A stretch of DNA of 6,416 nt from Lachnoclostridium sp. UBA3775 (lineage in GTDB: Bacteria; Bacillota; Clostridia; Lachnospirales; Lachnospiraceae): positions 1-6,416 of the forward strand of contig DFFN01000087.1 of the NCBI GenBank assembly GCA_002369525.1. Direction: 5' to 3'. The notes below the pieces were generated by a model. The model saw only the letters and a program-made list of their open reading frames with translations, was not told where the DNA came from and ran no database searches. The translations under genes were made by a program, and so were the position numbers. This document shows positions 1 through 6,156 of this stretch, one piece after another (position 1 is the first letter of the stretch; each line of letters begins with the position of its first letter).

Positions 1-377
1 ATATGCTCACAAGAATCCGCAATGCCAATACGGCAAAGCACGACACCGTTGAAATTCCTTCTTCTAAGATGAAGCTTTCCATAGCCGAGATCCTCAAAGA
101 TGAAGGTTATATCGCAGGCTATGAAGTAAAGGGCGACGGCGTTGCAAAAAATATCGTAGTTACTCTTAAGTACAGTGCTGACAAGTCGGAGAGAATACTC
201 ACCGGTCTTAAAAAGATCAGCAAACCCGGTCTTCGTATCTATGCAGGCGCGCAGGATCTTCCCAAGGTCCTCGGCGGACTCGGTATCGCCATTATTTCAA
301 CAAATGAAGGCGTTATGACCGACAAGCAGGCCCGCGAAAAGAACGTAGGCGGAGAAGTTCTGGCGTACGTATGGTAA
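1..377 (+). CDS. rpsH: 30S ribosomal protein S8, 5'-truncated by window edge
   Basis: Ribosomal protein S8 binds the central domain of 16S rRNA early in 30S assembly; in E. coli it is also the translational repressor of the spc operon. The frame is open from base 1: bases 1-2 plus one missing base would complete a codon before the ATG at position 3. That ATG is the internal methionine of the conserved S8 opening (DP-I-A-D-M-L-T-R-I-R-N-A), so it is not the true start; about nine N-terminal residues lie upstream of the window. The 124 visible residues cover the rest of the usual length of about 132. The N-terminal part runs from MLTRIRNAN to EGYI, and the C-terminal rRNA-binding part ends in the family signature STNEGVMTDKQA...GGEVLAYVW. 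The stop is TAA. It heads this part of the spc operon, with 86 nt to rplF. The identification is very secure. Confidence 0.97.
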   Translation, partial: MLTRIRNANTAKHDTVEIPSSKMKLSIAEILKDEGYIAGYEVKGDGVAKNIVVTLKYSADKSERILTGLKKISKPGLRIYAGAQDLPKVLGGLGIAIISTNEGVMTDKQAREKNVGGEVLAYVW

Positions 378-410
378 GCTTTTGACAGTACTTAAATGAC
401 TGGCAAAGCT
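377..410. promoter_or_regulatory. Hairpin directly after the rpsH stop codon
   Basis: An imperfect inverted repeat begins on the last base of the rpsH stop codon. AGCTTT (377-382) pairs with AAAGCT (405-410). After a bulged T383, G384 can pair with C404. After an A-G mismatch, CAGT (386-389) pairs with ACTG (399-402), leaving a 9-nt loop at 390-398. No T-run follows it, so an intrinsic terminator is unlikely. It sits in the longest gap of the rpsH-to-infA section and could be an mRNA stability element, a processing site or a protein-binding site. Only the pairing is seen; function is inference. Confidence 0.4.
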
Positions 411-463
411 ACGCAGCAGTAAAAGACAGATTAACATTACAATAAAAAAGGAGAAAAGGCGAA

Positions 464-1003
464 ATGTCACGTATCGGAAAAATGCCTATCGCGATTCCTG
501 CCGGTGTAAATGTAGAAGTCGCAGAAAATAACAAAGTGACTGTTAAAGGCCCCAAGGGAACGCTTGAAAGAGTTCTTCCCGCGGAAATGACCATCAAGGT
601 CGAGGGCGCTGAAGTAGTGGTCAGCCGTCCCAACGACTTAAAGAGAAACAAAGCCCTTCACGGACTTACCCGCAGTCTCATCAACAACATGGTTATCGGA
701 GTATCCGAAGGATACAAAAAGACCCTTGAGATCAACGGCGTCGGTTACCGTGCCGCAAAGCAGGGCAAAGTTCTTACTCTTACGCTTGGATATTCACATC
801 CCATTGAAATGACCGATCCCGAAGGTCTTGAAGTAACCGTAGAGGATTCCAACAAGATCACGGTATCCGGCATTGACAAGGAAAAGGTCGGACAGTATGC
901 GGCTGAGATCCGCGGCAAGAGAGGACCTGAACCTTATAAGGGCAAGGGTATCAAGTATTCAGACGAGCACATCCGCCGCAAGGTCGGTAAGGCCGGAAAG
1001 TAA
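464..1003 (+). CDS. rplF: 50S ribosomal protein L6
   Basis: L6 binds 23S rRNA domain VI near the sarcin-ricin loop, at the base of the L7/L12 stalk where elongation factors dock. The protein is 179 aa, close to the usual 177-180, and has two similar alpha/beta domains (about residues 1-82 and 83-179). It opens with MSRIGKMPIAIPAGV, carries the N-domain motif KVTVKGPKGTL (24-34), and has the C-terminal signature PEPYKGKGIKY at 155-165 followed by a basic tail. The residues before the signature read RGKRGPEPY where many L6 proteins have RSLRPPEPY, a minor variation. The start is fixed by AAGGAG at 448-453, ten bases before the ATG. It is followed after 21 nt by rplR. Confidence 0.98.
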   Translation: MSRIGKMPIAIPAGVNVEVAENNKVTVKGPKGTLERVLPAEMTIKVEGAEVVVSRPNDLKRNKALHGLTRSLINNMVIGVSEGYKKTLEINGVGYRAAKQGKVLTLTLGYSHPIEMTDPEGLEVTVEDSNKITVSGIDKEKVGQYAAEIRGKRGPEPYKGKGIKYSDEHIRRKVGKAGK

Positions 1004-1024
1004 AATAAGGAGGTATAAGCGAAT

Positions 1025-1393
1025 ATGATCAGGAAAAGTTCAAAAGCCGTAAACCGTATCAAAAAGCACGGCCGTATCCGTAATCGTTTCCAGGGAACAG
1101 CGGAGCGCCCCCGTCTTGCGGTTTTCCGCAGCAACAATCACATGTATGCACAGATAATTGACGACATCGCAGCCACCACCTTAGTTGCGGCTTCCACTAC
1201 CGAAAAAGAGGTTAAAGGTGAGCTCACAAAGACAAATGATGTTGCGGCTGCCGCCTATGTAGGTACAGTTATCGCAAAGCGCGCCCTTGAAAAGGGTATC
1301 ACCACGGTGGTATTCGATCGCGGCGGTTACATTTATCACGGAAAGGTTCAGGCCCTCGCTGACGCAGCTCGCGAAGCAGGTCTTGAATTCTAA
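1025..1393 (+). CDS. rplR: 50S ribosomal protein L18
   Basis: L18 binds 5S rRNA and, with L5, carries it into the central protuberance of the 50S subunit. The 122 residues match the usual length of Firmicute L18. The basic N-terminal arm (1-30) precedes the conserved RPRLAVFRSNNHMYAQIIDD block at 28-47. The C-terminal half holds the VFDRGGYIYHGKVQALADAA block at 96-115 and ends in AGLEF, the typical terminus. A strong AAGGAGGT site at 1007-1014 lies ten bases before the ATG. The gene is 12 nt upstream of rpsE, consistent with one polycistronic message. Confidence 0.98.
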   Translation: MIRKSSKAVNRIKKHGRIRNRFQGTAERPRLAVFRSNNHMYAQIIDDIAATTLVAASTTEKEVKGELTKTNDVAAAAYVGTVIAKRALEKGITTVVFDRGGYIYHGKVQALADAAREAGLEF

Positions 1394-1405
1394 GGGGAGG
1401 ACAGT

Positions 1406-1915
1406 ATGAAGCGTAATATCATTGATACAAGCAGTTTTGAAATGAGTGATAACGTTGTAGCCATCAAGCGCGTCAGCAAGACCGTTAAGGGTGGACGCAA
1501 CAGCAGATTCTCTGCCCTCGTAGTTGTAGGTGACGGAAACGGTCACGTAGGCGCAGGCGTAGGAAAGGCAGTAGAAATTCCCGAAGCGATCCGCAAAGGA
1601 AAAGAAGCAGCCTTAAAGTCTGTAGTAGAGATAGCGATCGATGAAAACGGAAGTATTCCTCACGACTTCATCGGCAAATTCGGAAGCGCTCAGGTAATGC
1701 TCAAGCGTGCTCCCGAAGGTACCGGCGTTATCGCCGGAGGCCCTGCCCGTGCGGTCATGGAACTTGCCGGCATCAAAAATATCCGTACCAAATCTCTCGG
1801 CTCAAATAACAAGCAGAACGTAGTCCTTGCTACTATCCAGGGACTTATAAGCTGCAAGACTCCCGAGGAAGTCGCAAGACTTCGCGGCAAGTCCGTAAGC
1901 GAGATCAAAGGTTGA
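1406..1915 (+). CDS. rpsE: 30S ribosomal protein S5
   Basis: S5 lies near the mRNA entry and decoding region of the 30S subunit and influences decoding accuracy. At 169 aa it has the usual length. The N-terminal double-stranded-RNA-binding-like domain (about 15-80) contains KRVSKTVKGG at 21-30 and ALVVVGDGNGHVGAG at 37-51. The C-terminal domain contains EGTGVIAGGPARAVMELAG at 104-122 and the closing RGKSVSEI at 160-167. The VKGG loop, where spectinomycin-resistance changes fall in other species, has the same length as in E. coli and shows no deletion. The start is chosen from the GGGGAGG site at 1394-1400, five bases before the ATG. A second methionine at residue 13 has no site upstream. The stop is TGA. 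Confidence 0.98.
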   Translation: MKRNIIDTSSFEMSDNVVAIKRVSKTVKGGRNSRFSALVVVGDGNGHVGAGVGKAVEIPEAIRKGKEAALKSVVEIAIDENGSIPHDFIGKFGSAQVMLKRAPEGTGVIAGGPARAVMELAGIKNIRTKSLGSNNKQNVVLATIQGLISCKTPEEVARLRGKSVSEIKG

Positions 1916-1916
1916 C

Positions 1917-1922
1917 AGGAGG
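1917..1922 (+). promoter_or_regulatory. Ribosome binding site deciding the rpmD start
   Basis: AGGAGG lies just after the rpsE stop codon and ten bases before the ATG at 1933. It rules out the in-frame TTG at 1912, which overlaps the rpsE stop and lies upstream of this site. Confidence 0.9.
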
Positions 1923-1932
1923 GACTATTACT

Positions 1933-2112
1933 ATGGCAAATTTAAAGATAACATTAGTAAAATCCACCATCGGTGCGGTTCCCAAACACAAAAAGACAGT
2001 TGAAGCACTCGGCCTCAAGAAACTCAATCACAGCGTAATCATGCCAGACAACGGTGCGACCCGCGGCATGATCGCTCAGGTTAAGCATCTTGTAAAGGTT
2101 GAAGAGGCTTAA
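1933..2112 (+). CDS. rpmD: 50S ribosomal protein L30
   Basis: L30 is a small 50S protein with a ferredoxin-like fold that contacts 23S rRNA domain II and the 5S region; some bacterial groups lack it. From the ATG the product is 59 aa, the normal length. It opens with MANLKITLVKSTIGAVPKHKK, where the L-V-K-S-x-I-G and P-K-H motifs are typical of the family. The middle segment EALGLKKLNHSV (25-36) and the closing IAQVKHLVKVEE (48... onward) also fit. The in-frame TTG seven codons upstream would add MTGGTIT, which is not family-like, and would put the start upstream of the ribosome binding site. The gap to rpsE is 17 nt and to rplO 12 nt. Confidence 0.96.
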   Translation: MANLKITLVKSTIGAVPKHKKTVEALGLKKLNHSVIMPDNGATRGMIAQVKHLVKVEEA

Positions 2113-2124
2113 AGGAGGTACGGC

Positions 2125-2565
2125 ATGAAATTATCCAATTTAAGACCTGCTGATGGCGCGACTCACAACGACAATTTCCGTCGCGGACGCGGACACGGCT
2201 CAGGCAACGGCAAGACTGCCGGAAAAGGCCACAAGGGTCAGAAGGCTCGTAGCGGAGCGCCCCGTATCGGCTTTGAAGGCGGACAGATGCCCCTTTACCG
2301 CCGTCTCCCCAAGAGAGGCTTCACAAACATCAATACCAAGAACATCGTTGCCATAAACTTAAGCGCTCTCGAGCGTTTTGAGGATGGAAGCGAAGTTACC
2401 GCTCAGACTCTCCTTGAGGCCGGCATTATCAAAAATGCAGGCGACGGAGTCAAGATTCTCGGCGGCGGAGAGCTTACCAAAAAGCTTAACGTCAAGGTTC
2501 AGGCCTACAGCGAAAGCGCAAAGGCTAAAATCGTAGAATTAGGCGGCACTGCCGAGGAGGCATAA
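2125..2565 (+). CDS. rplO: 50S ribosomal protein L15
   Basis: L15 is a late-assembly 50S protein that contacts many 23S rRNA domains through an extended N-terminal arm. The 146 aa match the usual length of 144-148. Residues 1-60 form the basic glycine-rich extension (RRGRGHGSGNGKTAGKGHKG, 19-38) and then GFEGGQMPLYRRLPKRGF at 49-66. The globular C-terminal domain carries KILGGGELTKKLNVKVQA at 110-127, the region of the L15 signature. The AAGGAGGT site at 2112-2119 overlaps the rpmD stop codon by one base and is five bases from the ATG. Its last sense codons, GAG GAG GCA, form the ribosome binding site of secY, so translation of the two genes is likely coupled. Confidence 0.98.
   Translation: MKLSNLRPADGATHNDNFRRGRGHGSGNGKTAGKGHKGQKARSGAPRIGFEGGQMPLYRRLPKRGFTNINTKNIVAINLSALERFEDGSEVTAQTLLEAGIIKNAGDGVKILGGGELTKKLNVKVQAYSESAKAKIVELGGTAEEA
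2554..2560 (+). promoter_or_regulatory. secY ribosome binding site inside the rplO coding region
   Basis: GAGGAGG is made by the penultimate glutamate codons of rplO and lies seven bases before the secY ATG at 2568. The rplO stop and the secY start are separated by only two bases, so a ribosome finishing L15 ends on the secY initiation region. Confidence 0.85.
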
Positions 2566-2567
2566 AG

Positions 2568-3908
2568 ATGTTCAAAACATTCCGTAAAGCACTGGAAATA
2601 GAAGAAATCCGTAAGAGGCTGCTCTTCACGCTTCTTATGATGGTTATCGTGCGTATCGGATGTCAGATTCCCACACCGGGTATAAATCCCGCGGCCGTTA
2701 CAAGCTGGTTTGAGCAGCTTGCACTCAGCAACAACACGGGATTTAACTTCTTTAATACAATTACGGGCAGTTCTTTCTCCACAATGTCGATCTTCGCACT
2801 GAGCATATCTCCGTATATCACCAGCTCGATTATCGTACAGCTCCTTACCATAGCTATTCCCAAACTTGAAGAGCTTAGCAAGGAGGGAGAAGAAGGCCGT
2901 AAGACTATCAATAAGATCACCCGTTATCTGACTATTGCTCTTGCGCTGATCCAGTCAACTTCCATGGCTATAGGCTTCGGTTCAAACTATCTGACGAACT
3001 ATACCTGGTACAACGTCATAATCATCGGCGTCGTAATGACCGCAGGTAGCGCATTCCTTATGTGGATAGGTGAGCAGATCACCGACAGAGGACTCGGAAA
3101 CGGTATTTCGGTTATCCTGCTTATAAACATTCTTTCAAGTCTTCCGAATGATTTCCGGACGATGTATACCACCTTTATCCAGGGCAAAGACCTTTGGCTC
3201 GGAATACTTATCGCGATTGTTATTCTGGCGCTTATTTTCGCTCTTGTGGTATTTGTCGTTTATCTTCAGGACGGCGAAAGAAAAGTCCCGGTACAGTATG
3301 CTCAGCGCATGAGCGGAAGAAAGCTCGTTGGCGGACAGGCCTCGCATATTCCCGTAAAGGTAAATACTGCGGGCGTTATTCCGGTAATCTTTGCTTCCTC
3401 GCTGCTCAGCATGCCGGCGATCATTGCAGGATTTCTCGGAGTAAACACCTCTGCGCCGACCACTACCGGAGGACATATCATCAAGGGCCTTTCACAGAGC
3501 TCATGGTTTAACTTCTCCTCAGGCGAGTGGTACTATACTTTCGGCGTTCTGATTTACATCGGACTGCTTATATTCTTTGCATACTTCTATACATCAATTA
3601 CCTTCAATCCCATGGAAGTAGCAAACAACCTCAAAAAACAGGGCGGCTTTGTACCCGGTATCAGACCCGGAAAGCCTACCTCCGAATACATCGAAAAGAT
3701 CCTCAACAAGATCATAATCATCGGTGCGTTTGGACTTCTTATCATTGCGATCATTCCTATCGTCCTTACGGGCATAACAGGAGTAGGCAGCTCGCTTTGC
3801 TTCTTCGGAACCTCGCTTATCATTATCGTAGGCGTTATCATCGAAACTCTGAAGCAGGCTGAATCCATGATGGTTGTAAGAAACTACAAGGGATTCCTTG
3901 ACGAGTAA
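2568..3908 (+). CDS. secY: Protein translocase channel subunit SecY
   Basis: SecY is the channel of the SecYEG translocon in the cytoplasmic membrane, passing unfolded proteins outward with SecA or inserting membrane proteins with the ribosome. The 446 aa (family about 420-445) show ten hydrophobic segments at roughly 18-35, 71-96, 118-138, 148-168, 178-192, 208-234, 266-290, 320-343, 380-401 and 404-426. Residues 50-70 fit the short plug region. SISPYITSSIIVQLL (79-93) is the conserved second-helix motif. The 6/7 cytosolic loop carries QDGERKVPVQYAQR (234-247). The 8/9 loop carries FVPGIRPGKP (361-370), whose R366 corresponds to the arginine needed for SecA function in E. coli. The C-terminus VRNYKGF is typical of Firmicutes. 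The ribosomal operon context supports the housekeeping SecY rather than SecY2. No defects are visible. Confidence 0.98.
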   Translation: MFKTFRKALEIEEIRKRLLFTLLMMVIVRIGCQIPTPGINPAAVTSWFEQLALSNNTGFNFFNTITGSSFSTMSIFALSISPYITSSIIVQLLTIAIPKLEELSKEGEEGRKTINKITRYLTIALALIQSTSMAIGFGSNYLTNYTWYNVIIIGVVMTAGSAFLMWIGEQITDRGLGNGISVILLINILSSLPNDFRTMYTTFIQGKDLWLGILIAIVILALIFALVVFVVYLQDGERKVPVQYAQRMSGRKLVGGQASHIPVKVNTAGVIPVIFASSLLSMPAIIAGFLGVNTSAPTTTGGHIIKGLSQSSWFNFSSGEWYYTFGVLIYIGLLIFFAYFYTSITFNPMEVANNLKKQGGFVPGIRPGKPTSEYIEKILNKIIIIGAFGLLIIAIIPIVLTGITGVGSSLCFFGTSLIIIVGVIIETLKQAESMMVVRNYKGFLDE

Positions 3909-3912
3909 TGAC

Positions 3913-3917
3913 GGAGG
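3913..3917 (+). promoter_or_regulatory. Ribosome binding site deciding the adk start
   Basis: GGAGG lies seven bases before the ATG at 3925. It excludes the in-frame TTG at 3898, which is inside secY, lies upstream of this site and would add nine residues that break the usual MxLILLGAPGAGKGT opening. Confidence 0.85.
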
Positions 3918-3924
3918 AATTGTC

Positions 3925-4569
3925 ATGAAACTGATACTTCTCGGAGCCCCGGGAGCCGGAAAAGGAACTCAGGCAAAGCTGATAGCAAATCATTTTGGCA
4001 TCCCGCATATCTCCACCGGAGATATTTTCAGGACAAATATCAAAAACGGCACTGAGCTGGGCATCAAAGCAAAGGAATATATGGACAAAGGCGCGCTCGT
4101 CCCCGATGAGCTGACCGTCGATCTTGTCCTTGACACCCTTTCATCGCCCGAGTGCAGCGGCGGCTATGTGCTGGACGGTTTTCCGAGAACGATAAATCAG
4201 GCAGAGGCGCTTGACGCGGCGCTTGCAAAAAAAGGCGACGCGATCGACAGCGTTATAGACATCGAAGTCGATGATGAAGCTATCATTGAGAGAATGTCAG
4301 GCAGAAGAGTCTGCCCCGCCTGCGGAGCCAGTTTCCATGTCGTAAATATTCCGCCCGCTAAAGAAGGAATATGCGACGCCTGCGGAGCGCAGCTGATCAT
4401 CCGTAAGGATGACGAGCCTGAGACGGTGAAGGCAAGACTTGCCACATATCATAAGCAGACGCAGCCGCTTATCGGATATTATACCGAGCGCGGAAAAAAC
4501 GTCCGTATCGACGGCATGCAGGATATGGAATCCGTATTTGATCAAATCAAAGAAAAGCTGGCAAAATAA
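3925..4569 (+). CDS. adk: Adenylate kinase, zinc-binding LID type
   Basis: Cytoplasmic adenylate kinase catalyses ATP + AMP = 2 ADP and is needed for adenine nucleotide balance. The 214 aa fit the long bacterial form. The P-loop GAPGAGKGT is at 7-15. The AMP-binding segment includes TGDIFR (31-36), with R36, and DGFPRT (84-89), with R88. The LID (about 127-163) contains four cysteines, C130, C133, C150 and C153, in a C-x2-C-x16-C-x2-C pattern, the structural zinc site of many Gram-positive enzymes; E. coli-type enzymes lack it. DDEPETVKARL (162-172) supplies further conserved residues including R171. It begins 16 nt after secY, and its stop codon overlaps the map start by one base. The secY-adk-map order is classic for Gram-positive bacteria. 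Confidence 0.98.
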   Translation: MKLILLGAPGAGKGTQAKLIANHFGIPHISTGDIFRTNIKNGTELGIKAKEYMDKGALVPDELTVDLVLDTLSSPECSGGYVLDGFPRTINQAEALDAALAKKGDAIDSVIDIEVDDEAIIERMSGRRVCPACGASFHVVNIPPAKEGICDACGAQLIIRKDDEPETVKARLATYHKQTQPLIGYYTERGKNVRIDGMQDMESVFDQIKEKLAK

Positions 4570-5330
4570 TGGCAATAACTATCAAAACAAAAGCTGAAAT
4601 AGATTTAATGAGGGAATCGGGACACCGCCTTTCAAAAGTCTTTGATATCATGAAAGAAGCGCTTCGCCCCGGAATGACCACAAAGGACATAGACCGGATC
4701 GGCGAAAAAGCGATCAGAAGCCTTGGCGGCATCCCGAATTTTCTCAACTATAACGGCTTCCCCGCATCTATCTGCGTTTCCGTAAACGACGAGGTAGTGC
4801 ACGGCATACCTGACGACGAGAGAGTCATCCGCGAAGGCGACATAGTGAGCCTTGACGCGGGAATGATCTACAAAGGCTGGCACTCCGACGCGGCAAGGAC
4901 TTTTGCCGTAGGAAATATCAGCCCGGAAGCAGAGCAGCTTATCCGCGTCACGAGGGAATGCTTCTTTGAAGGAATCAAGATGGCAAGAGCCGGAAATTAT
5001 CTTCATGACATCAGCAATGCCATCGCCGATCATGCGGACAAGTACGGCTACGGGATAGTTGAAGATCTTGTGGGACACGGAATAGGGACCCATCTTCACG
5101 AAGATCCGGAGGTTCCGAACTTTCACGTCAAATCCAAAGGCCCGAAGCTTCACGCCGGAATGACGCTCGCAATAGAGCCGATGATAAATGCCGGATGCGC
5201 CGAAGTGGACTGGCTCGCAAACGACTGGACTGTAGTTACGATGGACGGTGCTCTGTCAGCCCATTATGAAAACACGATCGTCATCCGGGACGGAGACCCG
5301 GAGATACTTACTCTGGTAGGTGATTATTAA
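4569..5330 (+). CDS. map: Methionine aminopeptidase, type I
   Basis: This cytosolic metallo-enzyme removes the initiator methionine from new proteins after deformylation, when the second residue is small. The 253 aa form a single pita-bread domain without an N-terminal extension, the usual type Ia length. The five metal ligands are all present: D96 (SLDAG), D107 (SDAARTF), H170 (GHGIGTHLHE), E203 (IEP) and E234 (HYENT). The substrate-contacting H78 lies in VVHGIP. The ATG begins on the last base of the adk stop codon (TAATG). No good Shine-Dalgarno site precedes it; the nearest purine run is AGAAAAG about ten bases upstream. Translation therefore probably depends on ribosomes finishing adk. 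An alternative ATG at 4608 (residue 14) would truncate the conserved N-terminus. Confidence 0.98.
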   Translation: MAITIKTKAEIDLMRESGHRLSKVFDIMKEALRPGMTTKDIDRIGEKAIRSLGGIPNFLNYNGFPASICVSVNDEVVHGIPDDERVIREGDIVSLDAGMIYKGWHSDAARTFAVGNISPEAEQLIRVTRECFFEGIKMARAGNYLHDISNAIADHADKYGYGIVEDLVGHGIGTHLHEDPEVPNFHVKSKGPKLHAGMTLAIEPMINAGCAEVDWLANDWTVVTMDGALSAHYENTIVIRDGDPEILTLVGDY

Positions 5331-5341
5331 GGAGGAATTGA

Positions 5342-5560
5342 ATGTCTAAATCCGATGTCATCGAAATCGAAGGCACAGTTGTCGAGAAACTCCCTAATGC
5401 AATGTTTCAGGTAGAACTCGAAAACGGACATCAGGTACTGGCCCATATCAGCGGCAAGCTTCGTATGCATTACATAAAGATCTTGCCGGGAGATAAGGTT
5501 ACGTTGGAGCTGTCTCCGTATGACCTTACAAAAGGCCGTATCATTTGGAGAGACAAGTAA
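5342..5560 (+). CDS. infA: Translation initiation factor IF-1
   Basis: IF-1 binds the A site of the 30S subunit during initiation and aids IF-2 and IF-3. The 72 aa equal the canonical length and form one S1-type OB fold. Family motifs are SDVIEIEGTVVEKLPNAMF (4-22), HISGKLRMHYIKILPGDKV (35-53) and SPYDLTKGRIIWR (58-70). The AAGGAGG site at 5329-5335 overlaps the map stop TAA and is six bases from the ATG. Map and infA are direct neighbours here, without the small KOW-domain gene present between them in some Firmicutes such as B. subtilis. It appears to be the last gene before an internal promoter. Confidence 0.98.
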   Translation: MSKSDVIEIEGTVVEKLPNAMFQVELENGHQVLAHISGKLRMHYIKILPGDKVTLELSPYDLTKGRIIWRDK

Positions 5561-5568
5561 TTTACTGC

Positions 5569-5597
5569 TTGCTTAAAGAATTTAAAAGTGTTATAAT
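5569..5597 (+). promoter_or_regulatory. Likely sigma-A promoter upstream of rpmJ
   Basis: The -35-like TTGCTT (5569-5574) is separated by exactly 17 bases from a consensus TATAAT (5592-5597). The TG at 5589-5590 gives an extended -10 (TGTTATAAT). The start of transcription would be expected about seven bases downstream, near 5602-5606, leaving a leader of roughly 30 nt to the rpmJ ATG. The region is AT-rich and lies in the 72-nt gap after infA. It would drive rpmJ-rpsM-rpsK and whatever follows, in addition to read-through from the spc operon. The hexamers are seen; activity is inferred. Confidence 0.75.
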
Positions 5598-5632
5598 TTC
5601 AATTCGCCCGAAAAGAAAGGAGCGTAAAGATT

Positions 5633-5746
5633 ATGAAAGTCAGATCTTCTGTAAAACCGATTTGCGAAAAATGCAAAGTCATCAAACGCAAGGGTTCTAT
5701 CCGCATTATTTGCGAAAACCCCAAGCACAAACAGAGACAAGGCTAA
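5633..5746 (+). CDS. rpmJ: 50S ribosomal protein L36, zinc-ribbon form
   Basis: L36 is the smallest 50S protein; it sits in the 23S rRNA core near the L7/L12 stalk base and stabilises tertiary structure. The 37-aa product has the exact family length and the standard opening MKVRSSVKPICEKCK. C11, C14, C27 and H32 form the C-x2-C-x12-C-x4-H zinc ribbon, so this is the zinc-binding (C+) form. The tail reads NPKHKQRQG, as usual. AAAGGAG at 5616-5622 lies ten bases before the ATG. Other reading frames through this stretch are longer but encode nothing recognisable. It is followed 28 nt later by rpsM. Confidence 0.97.
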   Translation: MKVRSSVKPICEKCKVIKRKGSIRIICENPKHKQRQG

Positions 5747-5774
5747 AAAATTTTAATAGGAGGAAAAGGGACAT

Positions 5775-6143
5775 ATGGCTCGTATTTCAGGTGTAGATTT
5801 ACCGAGAGAAAAACGCGTTGAGATCGGTCTCACGTACATCTACGGTATCGGAAGAACCTCTTCCAACAAGATCCTGGCCAAAGCCGGGGTCAACCCTGAT
5901 ACCCGTGTCAAGGATCTCACTAACGACGAAGTAAACAAGCTTAGTGAAATCATTGTAAACGAGTATATGGTAGAAGGTGATCTTCGTCGTGAAGTCGCAA
6001 TGAACATCAAGCGTCTCCAGGAGATCGGCTGCTACCGTGGCAAACGTCATAGAAACGGACTCCCTGTTCGTGGTCAGAACACCAAGAACAATGCGCGTAC
6101 GCGTAAGGGACCCAGAAGAACCGTTGCCAACAAGAAAAAATAA
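5775..6143 (+). CDS. rpsM: 30S ribosomal protein S13
   Basis: S13 lies in the 30S head and contacts the P-site tRNA and the 50S central protuberance through the intersubunit bridges. The 122 aa match Firmicute S13. The N-terminus MARISGVDLPREKRVEIGLTYIYGIG (1-26) contains the helix-turn-helix-like start of the family, the middle is helical (48-85), and the basic tail has RGKRHRNGLPVRGQ (88-101) and NARTRKGPRR (106-115), followed by VANKKK. The start is set by TAGGAGG at 5757-5763, with a second purine run AAAAGGG closer to the ATG. It is the first gene of the alpha-operon set (rpsM-rpsK-rpsD-rpoA-rplQ in most bacteria). Confidence 0.98.
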   Translation: MARISGVDLPREKRVEIGLTYIYGIGRTSSNKILAKAGVNPDTRVKDLTNDEVNKLSEIIVNEYMVEGDLRREVAMNIKRLQEIGCYRGKRHRNGLPVRGQNTKNNARTRKGPRRTVANKKK

Positions 6144-6156
6144 CACCTGATAAGTA

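Noticed and set aside
382..387. Perfect TTGACA after rpsH as a -35 box
   Set aside because: Nothing resembling a -10 lies 16-18 bases downstream (the sequence there is CAAAGCTA); the hexamer falls within the post-rpsH hairpin.
3135..3926. Several minus-strand and + strand frames of 60-113 codons within secY
   Set aside because: secY is intact and conserved across this region, and these frames give low-complexity or membrane-like products that mirror secY codon use; all overlap each other.
4632..5153. Long minus-strand open frame of 173 codons opposite map
   Set aside because: It lies wholly opposite a gene with all five metal ligands intact, has no ribosome binding site or recognisable motif, and is explained by codon bias of the + strand.
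5545..5796. 83-codon + strand frame across the infA-rpmJ-rpsM junctions
   Set aside because: It runs out of frame through rpmJ, whose 37-aa product is an unmistakable L36, and includes the promoter region; no family resemblance.
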